A stretch of DNA of 64,000 nt, from positions 806,001 through 870,000 of the forward strand of contig NZ_PEND01000001.1 of assembly GCF_002844195.1 (NCBI RefSeq), read 5' to 3'. A program made the position numbers and the translations under genes. Below, piece by piece: positions 8,771 to 16,522 of the stretch. The notes under the pieces were generated by a model. It was given only the letters and a program-made list of their open reading frames with translations. It searched no databases and was not told the DNA's origin. Within the stretch, counting starts at the first letter, position 1; every line of letters starts with the position of its first letter. The stretch comes from Halegenticoccus soli (lineage in GTDB: Archaea; Halobacteriota; Halobacteria; Halobacteriales; Haloferacaceae).

Positions 8771-9835
8771 TTACCGCTTCGGGTTCGGATCGAAGACGTC
8801 GGGGTTCTCGGGTCCCTCGGCCCGCACGACCGCCATGCACCCTTTGCTCGCGACGCGGCTCAGCGCGTGATCGACCAGCTTGAAGTCGCCCGGCACCGGG
8901 AAGCTCATCGTCGCGATGGTCGTACTCCCCGGGGGGACGGGCGTCGTCTGGATGTGCGTCTGCGGCTCCGTCGTCAGCGACCCCTGCGGCCACAGCTCCT
9001 CCCAGACGCTCCCGATCGGGTGGAAGCTGCTCGTCAGGTTCGGCCCGCCGGTCACGAAGTAGACGCGCGCCGTCTCGCCCGTCTTCACCTTCATCGGTCC
9101 GTGGCGGTCGGGCGTGATGGCGTACGGTTCGCCGTTCATCAGCACGTGCGACGGCTCCTCGCGGGCCATCGCGTCAGCGTCGAACTGGAAGCCGCCGTCG
9201 CCCTCCTTCGCGTACAGTTCGTGCTGTCCGAGGTAGAACTCGTGGTCGACCTCGGGAAGCCCCTCCTCCGGCTCGACGAGGATGATCCCGAACATCCCCG
9301 CGCTGATGTGCATGTCGAGGTTCGGAACCGCGCAGTGGTAGATGTACGCGCCGGGGTAGGTCGCTTTGAACCGAAGGCGCTTCGTCTCGCCGGGCATCGC
9401 CATCGTCGCCTCAGCGCCGCCGCCGGGTCCGGCGACCGCGTGGAAGTCGACGTTGTGCGGCATCGCGTTCCCCTCCGGGTTCCGGAACGTGAGATTCACC
9501 GTGTCGCCCACGCGAACGCGGACGAACGGCCCCGGTATCTGCCCGCCGTACGTCATGTAGTCGAACGTCGTTCCGTCTTCGAGTTCGGCGGTCACCTCCT
9601 CCGCTTCGAGGGTGACGTCGACCGCCGCCGGTTCGCTCCGGTCGATCGGACCGGGGATGTCGGTCGGGTCCGCCGCCACCCTGTCGACGACGGGTTTCGT
9701 CGCCTTCCTCGACGGTTCCGCATCGGTAGTCGGGGTCGAGTCCGGCCCCGCGTTCGACGCGCTGCACCCCGCGACCGCGACCATTCCGCCCGCGCCGACG
9801 CCCTGAAGGACGCGCCGCCGCGTTGTTTCGAGCAT
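8771..9835 (-). CDS. nirK: Copper-containing nitrite reductase NirK
   Basis: Reduces nitrite to nitric oxide outside the membrane (354 aa, usual family length). An N-terminal RR signal ends in a lipobox VAVAGC near residue 24. Two cupredoxin domains follow. Type-1 copper ligands are seen in MPHNVDFH, in YIYHCAVP and in DMHISAGM. Type-2 and catalytic residues are the Asp and His of HNVDFH, the His before the Cys, and the domain-2 His in SSFHPIGSVWEE. A Shine-Dalgarno-like GAGGTGA precedes the ATG. The neighbours halocyanin, MoaD-like protein and nitric oxide reductase form a denitrification set. Two dyads lie upstream (9880-9927). Confidence 0.95.
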   Translation of the reverse strand: MLETTRRRVLQGVGAGGMVAVAGCSASNAGPDSTPTTDAEPSRKATKPVVDRVAADPTDIPGPIDRSEPAAVDVTLEAEEVTAELEDGTTFDYMTYGGQIPGPFVRVRVGDTVNLTFRNPEGNAMPHNVDFHAVAGPGGGAEATMAMPGETKRLRFKATYPGAYIYHCAVPNLDMHISAGMFGIILVEPEEGLPEVDHEFYLGQHELYAKEGDGGFQFDADAMAREEPSHVLMNGEPYAITPDRHGPMKVKTGETARVYFVTGGPNLTSSFHPIGSVWEELWPQGSLTTEPQTHIQTTPVPPGSTTIATMSFPVPGDFKLVDHALSRVASKGCMAVVRAEGPENPDVFDPNPKR

Positions 9836-9879
9836 TCGTAGTCACCTCACAGGCGTAGATTCGAGCCGAACCGGCTTCA

Positions 9880-9901
9880 AACTGGAAACTCGTTCCCAGT
9901 T
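9880..9901. promoter_or_regulatory. 22-bp imperfect dyad in the nirK leader
   Basis: The outer arms AACTGG and CCAGTT are perfectly inverted and the inner bases also pair, giving 18 of 22 positions symmetric. It lies 45-66 bases before the nirK ATG, downstream of a TATA-like gctataacg (minus strand, about 9938-9945). It could be an operator or an mRNA hairpin. No binding evidence. Confidence 0.45.
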
Positions 9902-9915
9902 GACGAGAAGGGGCG

Positions 9916-9927
9916 CGAACCGGTTCG
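9916..9927. promoter_or_regulatory. CGAAC-N2-GTTCG palindrome upstream of nirK
   Basis: Perfect 12-base palindrome CGAACCGGTTCG about 80-90 bases before nirK, one of three similar sites in the denitrification block (also 10430-10441 and 12976-12987). A CGAAC/GTTCG inverted repeat has, as I recall, been linked to the Haloferax regulator NarO, though with a wider spacer. Confidence 0.45.
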
Positions 9928-9987
9928 GGCGGGGCGTTATAGCCGTGTCGGCAGCGCGTAACACGCCCGGTCGGCGGACCGCGGCCG

Positions 9988-10392
9988 TCAACAGCAGAAC
10001 ATGAACGGGTACATCAGCGCGACGCGGTCCCCGTCGGCGAGCGCCGTGTCGAGGCCATCGAGGTTCTCGTTGAACCGGCCGTTCACGCAGACGCGGGCGT
10101 AGGCGCGCGTCTGATCGCCCTCGGGGTTCTTCCGCCACGTTCCGGGGAGTTCGTCCGGCGCCGGCGCCCACCCCCGCGCCGTGGCGTCGGCCTCCGTCTC
10201 CGCCATGAGGAGGTCTTCGACGTCGTGCTCCTCGAAGAACGCGTCGAGAAACTCCCGGAGCGTGGTCCCTCGAAAGGTGACGGTGAGCCGGGGGGTTCCG
10301 ACCGCCGACCGCACGTGTCCGGTACAGACCACCTCGACCGTCGTCTCTCGGTCGTCAGTCCGCGCCGCTCCGTCCGCCGTCGATCGGGCCAT
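9988..10392 (-). CDS. MoaD/ThiS-like (ubiquitin-fold) protein with a Cys-Cys C-terminus
   Basis: A 134-residue protein with the beta-grasp pattern of MoaD/ThiS sulfur carriers: VEVVCTGHVRSAV, the helix TLREFLDAFFEEHDVEDLL, then RAYARVCVNGRFNENLDGLDTALADGDRVALMYPFMFCC. Ordinary sulfur carriers end in Gly-Gly, which is adenylated and thiocarboxylated. This one ends FMFCC, so that chemistry is unlikely unless it works differently. It sits between nirK and the nitric oxide reductase, suggesting a denitrification-specific job such as cofactor or copper handling. That role is inference from context. Confidence 0.75.
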   Translation of the reverse strand: MARSTADGAARTDDRETTVEVVCTGHVRSAVGTPRLTVTFRGTTLREFLDAFFEEHDVEDLLMAETEADATARGWAPAPDELPGTWRKNPEGDQTRAYARVCVNGRFNENLDGLDTALADGDRVALMYPFMFCC

Positions 10393-10429
10393 ACCCCCGT
10401 TTCGCCGCCGCGATCCGAGAGCGGTGCGC

Positions 10430-10441
10430 CGAACGTGTTCG
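10430..10441. promoter_or_regulatory. CGAAC-N2-GTTCG palindrome upstream of the MoaD-like gene
   Basis: CGAACGTGTTCG, identical to the copy at 12976-12987, lying 38-49 bases before the ATG at 10392. That is where an archaeal activator would sit beside the promoter of a leaderless gene. Confidence 0.45.
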
Positions 10442-10527
10442 TCCCGGACCGCGGGAGCGATCGAACGGTCGACGAGCCGTCGCAGAGAAACAGGACCGGC
10501 GGAACTGGACGGGGCCGGAGAAACCGA

Positions 10528-12825
10528 TCAGTCGTCGCTCTCCGCGAGCACGCGATCGGCGATCGGCTGCTCCTCGGGCGCGCGTCCGGGCGCGGTGACC
10601 TCACGCTGGCCGAGGAGTTTGTGAACCACGTCGTAGCCGAAGAGCAGCGTTCCGACGATGATCAGAGTGTCGCCGGGCAGCCGCGCCCAGAACAGGAGCT
10701 GGACGAGTTCGCCGTTGTAGAAGGCGAGGCTGCGCGCGGCGGCGTAGCTCTCCGTGAACGCGGTTTCGAGCTGCAGGAAGCCCACCGGGAGGACGGAGAC
10801 GAACACCATGAGCGCCAGCCCGACGTTCCAGCACCAGAACGCCCAGCGGAGGCGGCGCTCGCTCCACGTTCCCCGCTCGGTCGTGATCCGGAGCATGTAC
10901 GTGGCCATGCCGAGCGCGAGGAAGCCGAACGCGCCGAACATGGCGGCGTGGGCGTGGCCGACCGTGAGGTACGTCCCGTGCTCGTAGTAGTTGACGAGCG
11001 GGAGGTTGATGAAGAATCCGAGCACGCCCGCGCCGACGAAGTTCCAGAACCCGCTGGCGATGATGAACGCGAAGGGCAGCGCGTACGGGAACGACTCGCC
11101 GCTGGTGGCGAGCGCCCGGTACTCGTTTATCGCCTCGAAGAGGATGAGCACGAGCGGGATGAGCTCCAGCGTCGAGAACACGGAGCCGAGCGGCACCCAC
11201 ACGTCGGGCTGGCCGATCCACCAGTAGTGGTGGGAGACGCCGATGACGCCGGAGCCCATCACGAAGAGCGCCTGGAACATCACCGCCTTCTCGGCCGAGC
11301 GCTTCGACAGGAGGTTCATGCTGACGAGCGTGAGGCCGACGATGGCGACGATGAAGAACTCGAAGGCGCCCTCGACCCACATGTGGACGACCCACCAGCG
11401 CCAGAACTCGGTGATCACGATGTTCGTCTTCGGGGTGTAGAACATCCCCGCGGTGAAAAGCAGCGCGATGGAGCCGCCGGCGTAGAGGATCATGTGCGCG
11501 AGGCCGTACGGCGACTCCCTGTCGAGGAGCGGCTTGAACCCCCGCGCGACGAGCGCGGCCCAGAAGACGAACCCGGCGAGGAGGCCGACCTGCCAGACCC
11601 GGCCCACTTCGAGGTATTCGAGCCCCTCGTTGCCGAGCAGCCACCACAGTTCGCCGCCGAGGTACCCGTTCGCGCCGAGCCAGATGCCGCCGAGGCCGCC
11701 GACGGCGACGACGACGACCGCGCCGAGCAGGAGGTTCACGAACGTCCGCTGGCGCTTCGGCTCCCTGCCGGTGAGAAGCGCCGGGAGGAACAGGCCGGCC
11801 CCGAGCCAGAGTGTCGCGATCCAGAGGATCCCGAGGTCGAGGTGCCAGGTCTTCGCGATGGAGAACGGGAACAGTCCGACGAAGTCGATCCCGAACAGCT
11901 CGCCGAGCCCGAAGAAACCGTCGCGCTCGACGTAGTAGTGCGCGAGCAGCGCGCCGAGGAACACCTGCGCGACGAACAGCAGGGCGGCGACGGGGACGAA
12001 CCGCACCGCGGCCGTCTGTCCGGGGAACAGGTCGATGTCGTCGGGGTGCGGCACGGTGATCCCCGCCGTGTCGGGTTCGGGGAGCTCCACCGACTTGTAG
12101 AGCCAGACGCCGATCCCCGCGCCCGCGACGAGCAGCACCATCGAGATGACGCTCCACGTCATGGACGAGGCGGGCGGGACGTTGCCGGCGGCGGGCTGGT
12201 ACGGCCAGTCGTTCGTGTAGGTGTGGTCGGTTCCGGGACGCTCGGTGTGGGAGATCCACGCGGTCCAGAGCGCGAAGTCGGCGAACCGGCGGGCGTCGGC
12301 CCCGGAGTCGATCGTCCCGGCGGGGACGCCGCGTTCGAGGTCGCCCTCGTGGTACCGGTCGACGTACTCCTCGCGCACCCGTTCGTGGGCGTACAGCTCC
12401 GCGGCGGAGTACTCGATCCGCTCTCCCGACCGACTGTCTTCGAGTTCGGCCCTGACCGCGGCGTCGATCACGGCCCGCCGATCGTCGCCGAGGTCCGCGT
12501 ACGCCCGGTCGTAGCGCTCCTGCGCGTAGTACTCGCGCATGTGCTGCACTTTGAGATCCAGGGCGTCCGCCGTGTAGTCCACGCCGAAGTACGCGCCGTT
12601 GCCGAGAATCGAACCGTGGTTCATCAGTCCGTTCGCCTGGAACGTCTCCTTGCCGTCGCGGACCTGCTCCGCCGTCACGACTGTTTCGCCGTCGGGGCCG
12701 ACGATCGTCTGCGGGATCGGCGGCGACTGCTGGTAGGAGTACCAGGCGCCGAACCCCATCACGACGAGGTTGAACACGAAGACCGCGACGAGGAGCTTCG
12801 CGAGGGTTTTCCGTCTCACTTTCAT
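10528..12825 (-). CDS. norB: Quinol-dependent nitric oxide reductase, large subunit (qNor type)
   Basis: Reduces NO to N2O in the membrane (765 aa). The length and the N-terminal extension (IVGPDGETVVTAEQVRDGKETFQANGLMNHGSILGNGAYFG) are typical of single-chain quinol-oxidising enzymes. About 14 membrane segments of the haem-copper oxidase fold follow. Haem and non-haem iron histidines are seen in TWHLDLGILWIATLW, WWVVHMWVEGAFEFF, GVSHHYWWIG and VGHAHAAMFGAFGFLALGM. The ATG at 12825 (MKVRRKTL) is chosen, since the 41 codons upstream are not membrane-protein-like. It removes the toxic product of NirK. Confidence 0.95.
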   Translation of the reverse strand: MKVRRKTLAKLLVAVFVFNLVVMGFGAWYSYQQSPPIPQTIVGPDGETVVTAEQVRDGKETFQANGLMNHGSILGNGAYFGVDYTADALDLKVQHMREYYAQERYDRAYADLGDDRRAVIDAAVRAELEDSRSGERIEYSAAELYAHERVREEYVDRYHEGDLERGVPAGTIDSGADARRFADFALWTAWISHTERPGTDHTYTNDWPYQPAAGNVPPASSMTWSVISMVLLVAGAGIGVWLYKSVELPEPDTAGITVPHPDDIDLFPGQTAAVRFVPVAALLFVAQVFLGALLAHYYVERDGFFGLGELFGIDFVGLFPFSIAKTWHLDLGILWIATLWLGAGLFLPALLTGREPKRQRTFVNLLLGAVVVVAVGGLGGIWLGANGYLGGELWWLLGNEGLEYLEVGRVWQVGLLAGFVFWAALVARGFKPLLDRESPYGLAHMILYAGGSIALLFTAGMFYTPKTNIVITEFWRWWVVHMWVEGAFEFFIVAIVGLTLVSMNLLSKRSAEKAVMFQALFVMGSGVIGVSHHYWWIGQPDVWVPLGSVFSTLELIPLVLILFEAINEYRALATSGESFPYALPFAFIIASGFWNFVGAGVLGFFINLPLVNYYEHGTYLTVGHAHAAMFGAFGFLALGMATYMLRITTERGTWSERRLRWAFWCWNVGLALMVFVSVLPVGFLQLETAFTESYAAARSLAFYNGELVQLLFWARLPGDTLIIVGTLLFGYDVVHKLLGQREVTAPGRAPEEQPIADRVLAESDD

Positions 12826-12920
12826 GCCGATTGGATGTCCCTCCGGGTTCGACTTGTACGGCGGTCGCGATTCCCAGTCGGTGAGAGCGCGCCCGAACTG
12901 ATTCGGCCGTTCGTTGACAC

Positions 12921-12962
12921 CCGTCGGTTCGCGTCCGCCGGTTCGCATCCGCCGGTTCGGCT
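12921..12962. repeat. Three 14-base tandem units upstream of norB
   Basis: Three consecutive units of the form CCGYCGGTTCGSNT lie between the norB start and the CGAAC palindrome. They may be binding sites or slippage-derived repeats. Confidence 0.5.
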
Positions 12963-12975
12963 CCGCGACGGTCGC

Positions 12976-12987
12976 CGAACGTGTTCG
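12976..12987. promoter_or_regulatory. CGAAC-N2-GTTCG palindrome between norB and the HemA-like gene
   Basis: CGAACGTGTTCG within a longer GCCGAACGTGTTCGGC dyad. It is 41-52 bases before the ATG at 13028 and about 150 bases before norB, so it may serve the HemA-like gene or both. Confidence 0.45.
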
Positions 12988-13027
12988 GCGGAAGCTTCGG
13001 GGCGGAGAGCGCAGAACGGACCGACGG

Positions 13028-13450
13028 ATGCCGGACAGTCGACAGGCCCGCGCTCGAAACGCCCGAGAGGCGATCGCCGAATTCGCCGAAGTCGGCCCGG
13101 GACGCCCCGGAGAGAACGGAGATCCGGGGAAGAGCGCTCCGGGGGTGGACGACCCGGAACCCGACTATCGCGCAGCCGCCCCGGACGCCGCCGCCGCAAT
13201 CGCCGCGATGGACGGGCGCGCGCGGCGAATCGCGGACGCCGAGGTCGACGCCGCGCTCGCGAAGCTGGAGGCGGCCGGCGGCGTGACGTCCGGACAGCGG
13301 GAGGCGGTCGAGGCCCTCGCGACCGGTATCGTCGCCGGTCTGCTCGACCCGCCTCGGCGTCGCGTTCTGGCGGCGGCCCGGCGCGGGGAAGGGGACGCGA
13401 TCGCCGCCGCCGTTCGGCTGTTCGCCGACGAGAGAGGCAGGGAGCGGTGA
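13028..13450 (+). CDS. Stand-alone glutamyl-tRNA reductase dimerisation-domain-like protein
   Basis: A 140-residue protein matching only the C-terminal dimerisation segment of HemA: ARRIADAEVDAALAKLEAAGGVTSGQREAVEALATGIVAGLLDPPRRRVLAAAR followed by an alpha-helical end with AVRLFADE. The catalytic and NADPH domains are absent, so it cannot be a reductase. The N-terminal 60 residues are low-complexity and Gly/Pro/Asp-rich. It lies divergent to norB. A role in haem supply or in a regulatory dimer is possible, but only context supports that. Confidence 0.72.
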   Translation: MPDSRQARARNAREAIAEFAEVGPGRPGENGDPGKSAPGVDDPEPDYRAAAPDAAAAIAAMDGRARRIADAEVDAALAKLEAAGGVTSGQREAVEALATGIVAGLLDPPRRRVLAAARRGEGDAIAAAVRLFADERGRER

Positions 13451-13590
13451 GTGAGCAGCGTCGGAAGACGCGAGAAGGCGTCGACGGCCGCGAGAAAGCG
13501 GCGTCGGGAGACGCGAGGGTGCGCCGGTTCGCAACGACCGCCGGCGGTCGGGGGAGAAGGTACTTGCCTCGCCCGCACCAACCGCGGGAT

Positions 13591-13833
13591 ATGTCCGTCA
13601 CCCTGTACGCGCTCGACGGGTGCCCGTACTGCGAGAAGGTACACGATGCCCTGCGGGACCGCGACGTCGACTACGAGACCGAGTGGGTCGAAGCGCTCCA
13701 CTCCGAACGCGACGAGGTGAAGCGGGTCAGCGGCCAGCGCGGCGTGCCGGTGCTCGTCGACGACGAGCGCGGCGTCACGATGGCCGAGAGCGAGAGGATC
13801 GTCGAGTACGTCGACGCGACGCTGGCGCGATGA
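13591..13833 (+). CDS. Glutaredoxin-family protein
   Basis: An 80-residue thioredoxin-fold protein with active site CPYC at residues 10-13 (ALDGCPYCEKV), the cis-Pro motif GVPVLV and the C-terminal helix ERIVEYVDATLA. These reduce disulfides or bind iron-sulfur clusters in the cytoplasm. Its TGA overlaps the ATG of the cobalamin adenosyltransferase (ATGA), so the two genes are translationally coupled. Confidence 0.9.
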   Translation: MSVTLYALDGCPYCEKVHDALRDRDVDYETEWVEALHSERDEVKRVSGQRGVPVLVDDERGVTMAESERIVEYVDATLAR

Positions 13834-14363
13834 CGATCTATACCCGCCGCGGCGACGAGGGGATGACCGACCTCCGGGACATGTCCCGCGTGTCGAAGAC
13901 GAGCCCGCGGATCGAGGCGTACGGCACCGTCGACGAGGCGAACGCCCTCGTCGGGACGATCCGACCGACGGGGCACGACGACGTCGACGAGACGCTCGCC
14001 GAGATACAGAACCACCTCCACGTGGTACAGGCGGACCTGGCGAACCCCTCGCCGGACGAGGACGACCCGCAAGTGCGCGAGGAGCACGTCGAGCGGCTGG
14101 AGTCGTGGATCGACGAGGCCGACGAGGAGCTCGACCCCCTGCGGTCGTTCATCCTCCCCGGCGGGAGCGAGTCGGGGGCGAAGCTCCACCACGCGCGTGC
14201 GGTCTGTCGGCGCGCCGAGCGCCGAGCGGTCGCGCTCGCGGCCGACGAACCGGTGAACGAACACGCGGTGGCGTACCTCAACCGCCTCTCCGACGCGCTG
14301 TTCACGCTCGCCAGGCTGGTGAACAAACGGGACGGCGTCAGAGAGGAGGCGCCGACGTACTGA
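13830..14363 (+). CDS. ATP:cob(I)alamin adenosyltransferase, PduO type
   Basis: Makes adenosylcobalamin from cob(I)alamin and ATP (177 aa, normal family size). The N-terminal ATP/cobalamin motif is YTRRGDEGMTDL, then RVSKTSPRIEAYGTVDEANALVG; the C-terminal catalytic stretch is SFILPGGSESGAKLHHARAVCRRAERR and LNRLSDALFTLARLVN. It is coupled to the glutaredoxin gene by a four-base overlap. The product feeds B12-dependent enzymes such as ribonucleotide reductase or methylmalonyl-CoA mutase, which links it indirectly to the propionyl-CoA carboxylase in this window. Confidence 0.93.
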   Translation: MTIYTRRGDEGMTDLRDMSRVSKTSPRIEAYGTVDEANALVGTIRPTGHDDVDETLAEIQNHLHVVQADLANPSPDEDDPQVREEHVERLESWIDEADEELDPLRSFILPGGSESGAKLHHARAVCRRAERRAVALAADEPVNEHAVAYLNRLSDALFTLARLVNKRDGVREEAPTY

Positions 14364-14539
14364 GGTCCGCGCCGCGCGAGCCGGTCGCTCCCGGTTCGTG
14401 CGACGCGAGAAGGATTGGGGATGGAAACCCGGCAGTCGGACCACTCGGTGATGCCCACGGTCCTCGTGCTTCGGGACAGACGCGATGCGCTTTTCTCCGG
14501 CGGACGCGCCGCCGCGCCCCGCCGTCGGCGCACCGTGTT

Positions 14540-14553
14540 TTAGGCTCGCCTAA
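14540..14553. promoter_or_regulatory. Candidate DtxR/Idr-type metal-regulator box
   Basis: TTAGGC-TC-GCCTAA, a palindrome with 6-base arms, closely resembles the iron-responsive DtxR/IdeR/Idr operator. It is about 100 bases before the small gene at 14651. A TATA-like ttaataag at 14621 is nearer that gene, so the box may also belong to a minor promoter. Confidence 0.5.
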
Positions 14554-14650
14554 CAACCGCAAAAACGTTCCGGTTTCGGTCGACCTAAAACGTCGGTCGA
14601 GTGCCACTCACCCACAAGGGTTAATAAGTGTCGTCGGCATAAGGTCAAAT

Positions 14651-14923
14651 ATGAACACTCACTTCAAAGACGCGTGGTACTACCTGCGACGCGCCGGAGA
14701 GCACGTGAAGATGGGTCTGACGGAGGAGCTCCGCCCCGTCGAGCGGCGGGTCCGGAAGCTCGCCGGACGGGAGCGCGCGCCCGAGCGGGGGCGGCTGGAG
14801 AAGGTCAAGACCGAACTGAAGGGCTTCGAAAAGCAGGCGGAGGGCGAGGCGAAGGAGGCCGTCGCGACCGCCAAGGAGCGCATCCGCACCTACCGCGGCG
14901 GACGGAAGCGAAAGGCGGCGTAG
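14651..14923 (+). CDS. Conserved small haloarchaeal protein (DUF7553-like), coiled coil
   Basis: A 90-residue, strongly charged, helix-forming protein: HFKDAWYYLRRAGEHVKMGL at the start, then a long heptad-like Lys/Glu region and a basic tail ending RGGRKRKAA. I recognise the type as a common haloarchaeal small protein (DUF7553-like, from memory) of unknown role. The start is well supported: TATA-like ttaataag lies 24-30 bases before the ATG, the leaderless arrangement. An iron-box-like palindrome lies further upstream. The basic tail could bind nucleic acid, but that is a guess. Confidence 0.7.
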   Translation: MNTHFKDAWYYLRRAGEHVKMGLTEELRPVERRVRKLAGRERAPERGRLEKVKTELKGFEKQAEGEAKEAVATAKERIRTYRGGRKRKAA

Positions 14924-14971
14924 CCCGACAAAGCAACTCTTAAGTTTCGACCGCGGGTACGAGTTCGTACC

Positions 14972-15046
14972 GGGTTGGTGATCTAGTCCGGTTATGATAC
15001 CTCCTTCACACGGAGGAAGTCGGCGGTTCAAATCCGCCCCAACCCA
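14972..15046 (+). tRNA. tRNA-Val (anticodon CAC)
   Basis: A 75-base cloverleaf with all arms paired: acceptor GGGTTGG/CCAACCC, anticodon stem CCTCC/GGAGG, loop TTCACAC with anticodon CAC at 15007-15009, T stem GGCGG/CCGCC with loop TTCAAAT, and discriminator A. CCA is not encoded and there is no intron. An AT-rich cttaagttt about 30 bases upstream is a plausible promoter box. No integrase gene or copy of the 3' end was seen nearby. Confidence 0.97.
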
Positions 15047-15256
15047 CTTCTACGCGGCAACCGACGAGGAGCGAAGCGGCGAGTCCGTGCCGCGGTGCGC
15101 GGTGTACCGGATCTGAACCAGGGGGCGAAGTGAGCGTAAGCGAGCGGAACGACCCCGCCGAAGAGGCGCTTGATGAGATGGCGCGCTCGTTTCGCACTTC
15201 CATGTGATAATTTCACAACCACTATATCGTCGGAAAGTTGCCCTCTCACACGCCCC

Positions 15257-15922
15257 ATGACGCAGGAAGTAGGTCCTCTCGCTCGAGAGTTATCGCTACC
15301 GTACTACGAAGAGGCCCTCCCCGCACACGACGTTTTCCACGCCAACCGGGTCTACGATTTGTCGGCTCGGTTAGCGAACGAGTGTGCCGAAACCGTCGAT
15401 AGGGATCTCCTCTCTGCAGCGGCCTGGTTACACGACATCGGTCGGCCGCTAGAGAGAACGGGGGAAATCGAAAATCACGGCGAATGGGCCGCGGTAGAAG
15501 CGGACGATCTTCTCGGGGCCGAGGGGGTGGAAGCCGACCGGATCGACGCTATCAAACACTGCATCCGAACCCACAGTATTCGGTCGAGTTCGCCGGAGCC
15601 AGAGACTCTCGAAGCGAAACTACTCTTCGACGCGGATAAATCGGAAGCGGCTGGAGCGCGCGGTATCGTTCGCCTGGCCTGCCTTGTCGGCGAGAGGCCG
15701 GGCCGAACGGGCGAAAGATACGCCGCGATCGACGATGCGTCGGCCCTTGGAGCGGATACCTCGGACGTTCCGGACATCACTCTCCTTCGAGAGTGGGCAA
15801 AGGAGCGCCTGGATAGGTTGTACACTCCGCCCGGACGCCGTCTTGGGGAGTCCCGGTGGGGGTTCATGGAGGGTTTCTTCGCACGGTTCGACAGTGAGAT
15901 CGGTATTGAAGGGGAGAGATAA
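15257..15922 (+). CDS. HD-domain metal-dependent phosphohydrolase
   Basis: A 221-residue HD-superfamily hydrolase. Metal-binding residues are visible as the His of HDVFHANRVYDLSARLA, then LLSAAAWLHDIGR (the HD pair), an active-site helix with IKHCIRTHS, and LLFDADKSEAAG. Members act on nucleotides or cyclic nucleotides; the substrate here is unknown. The start at 15257 follows a TATA-like actatatcg. Codon use is visibly less GC-rich than the neighbours (TTA, TTG and GAT occur), so it may be a recent arrival next to the tRNA gene. Confidence 0.85.
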   Translation: MTQEVGPLARELSLPYYEEALPAHDVFHANRVYDLSARLANECAETVDRDLLSAAAWLHDIGRPLERTGEIENHGEWAAVEADDLLGAEGVEADRIDAIKHCIRTHSIRSSSPEPETLEAKLLFDADKSEAAGARGIVRLACLVGERPGRTGERYAAIDDASALGADTSDVPDITLLREWAKERLDRLYTPPGRRLGESRWGFMEGFFARFDSEIGIEGER

Positions 15923-16009
15923 CCCGTTTCGGTCGCTCCGTTACACTCCTGAGGGGTGATACGCTAACGCACCACACGATACTTGATGCGCGGGCGCGTA
16001 CTACCGCCC

Positions 16010-16189
16010 ATGCCGATCCCGGGATACGACCCCGACGACCTCGACGCGGTGCTCGCGGAGCGAGTGGAAAAGCGGGGGGCCGAGTCGGTCCTGACGCCCG
16101 CCCAGCGGCGGGAGTACGAGTCCGGCGCCAGCTTAGTCGACCTCCTCGACGAGGAGGAGATCCGACGACTGTTACGCGGAGGAGAGTAG
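16010..16189 (+). CDS. Small acidic protein of unknown function
   Basis: A 59-residue frame, MPIPGYDPDDLDAVLAERV..., continuing with TPAQRREYESGASLVDLLDEEEIRRLL. Predicted mostly helical and acidic, as expected for a haloarchaeal cytoplasmic protein. I do not recognise the family. An alternative ATG nine codons upstream (15983) gives a less protein-like N-terminus. Confidence 0.6.
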   Translation: MPIPGYDPDDLDAVLAERVEKRGAESVLTPAQRREYESGASLVDLLDEEEIRRLLRGGE

Positions 16190-16522
16190 AGCGATCACCG
16201 GTCGGCGACGGCGAGGGGGAACTGCCGGCCGAGCGGTGAGCTCCGGACGCGGCGGTCCGCGTCCGCTGCGTTTCCCGGCGAACCGCGTCGACGGTTGCTT
16301 TTGCGAACGTTTCGGCGGGCCAGTCGGATATCTAACAAAAATGGTCGATCGACAGGTGGAGCGAATATCGGCGGTCGCGCCCCGTTCGAACCGAACGTGA
16401 TCCCGACGCTTCGATTCTTAACACAATTCTTGCTTTACCGAATATTAGTAAATTACTACTTTGTTTTACATCTACATCGTTAAAAAGATTTTAGTGTGTA
16501 GCCGAATGTCACGTACACCTGA
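16190..16522. other. Gene-free region with AT-rich promoter tract
   Basis: No supported gene. The last 120 bases (16405-16500) are unusually AT-rich and contain several possible TATA elements (gaatattag, gttaaaaag) before the DsbA-like gene. Confidence 0.6.

Noticed and set aside
8369-8883. Plus-strand ATG after a TATA-like ctttatcc
   Set aside because: Box is too close to the ATG to direct a leaderless start, and the translation becomes Arg-rich noise. The frame at 8462 is the family-like one.
15006-15203. Minus-strand frame ending GWGGFEPPTSSV
   Set aside because: It is the antisense of the tRNA-Val gene, a common spurious ORF type.
14972-16522. Integrated element at the tRNA-Val gene
   Set aside because: No integrase and no duplicate of the tRNA 3' end was found within the window.
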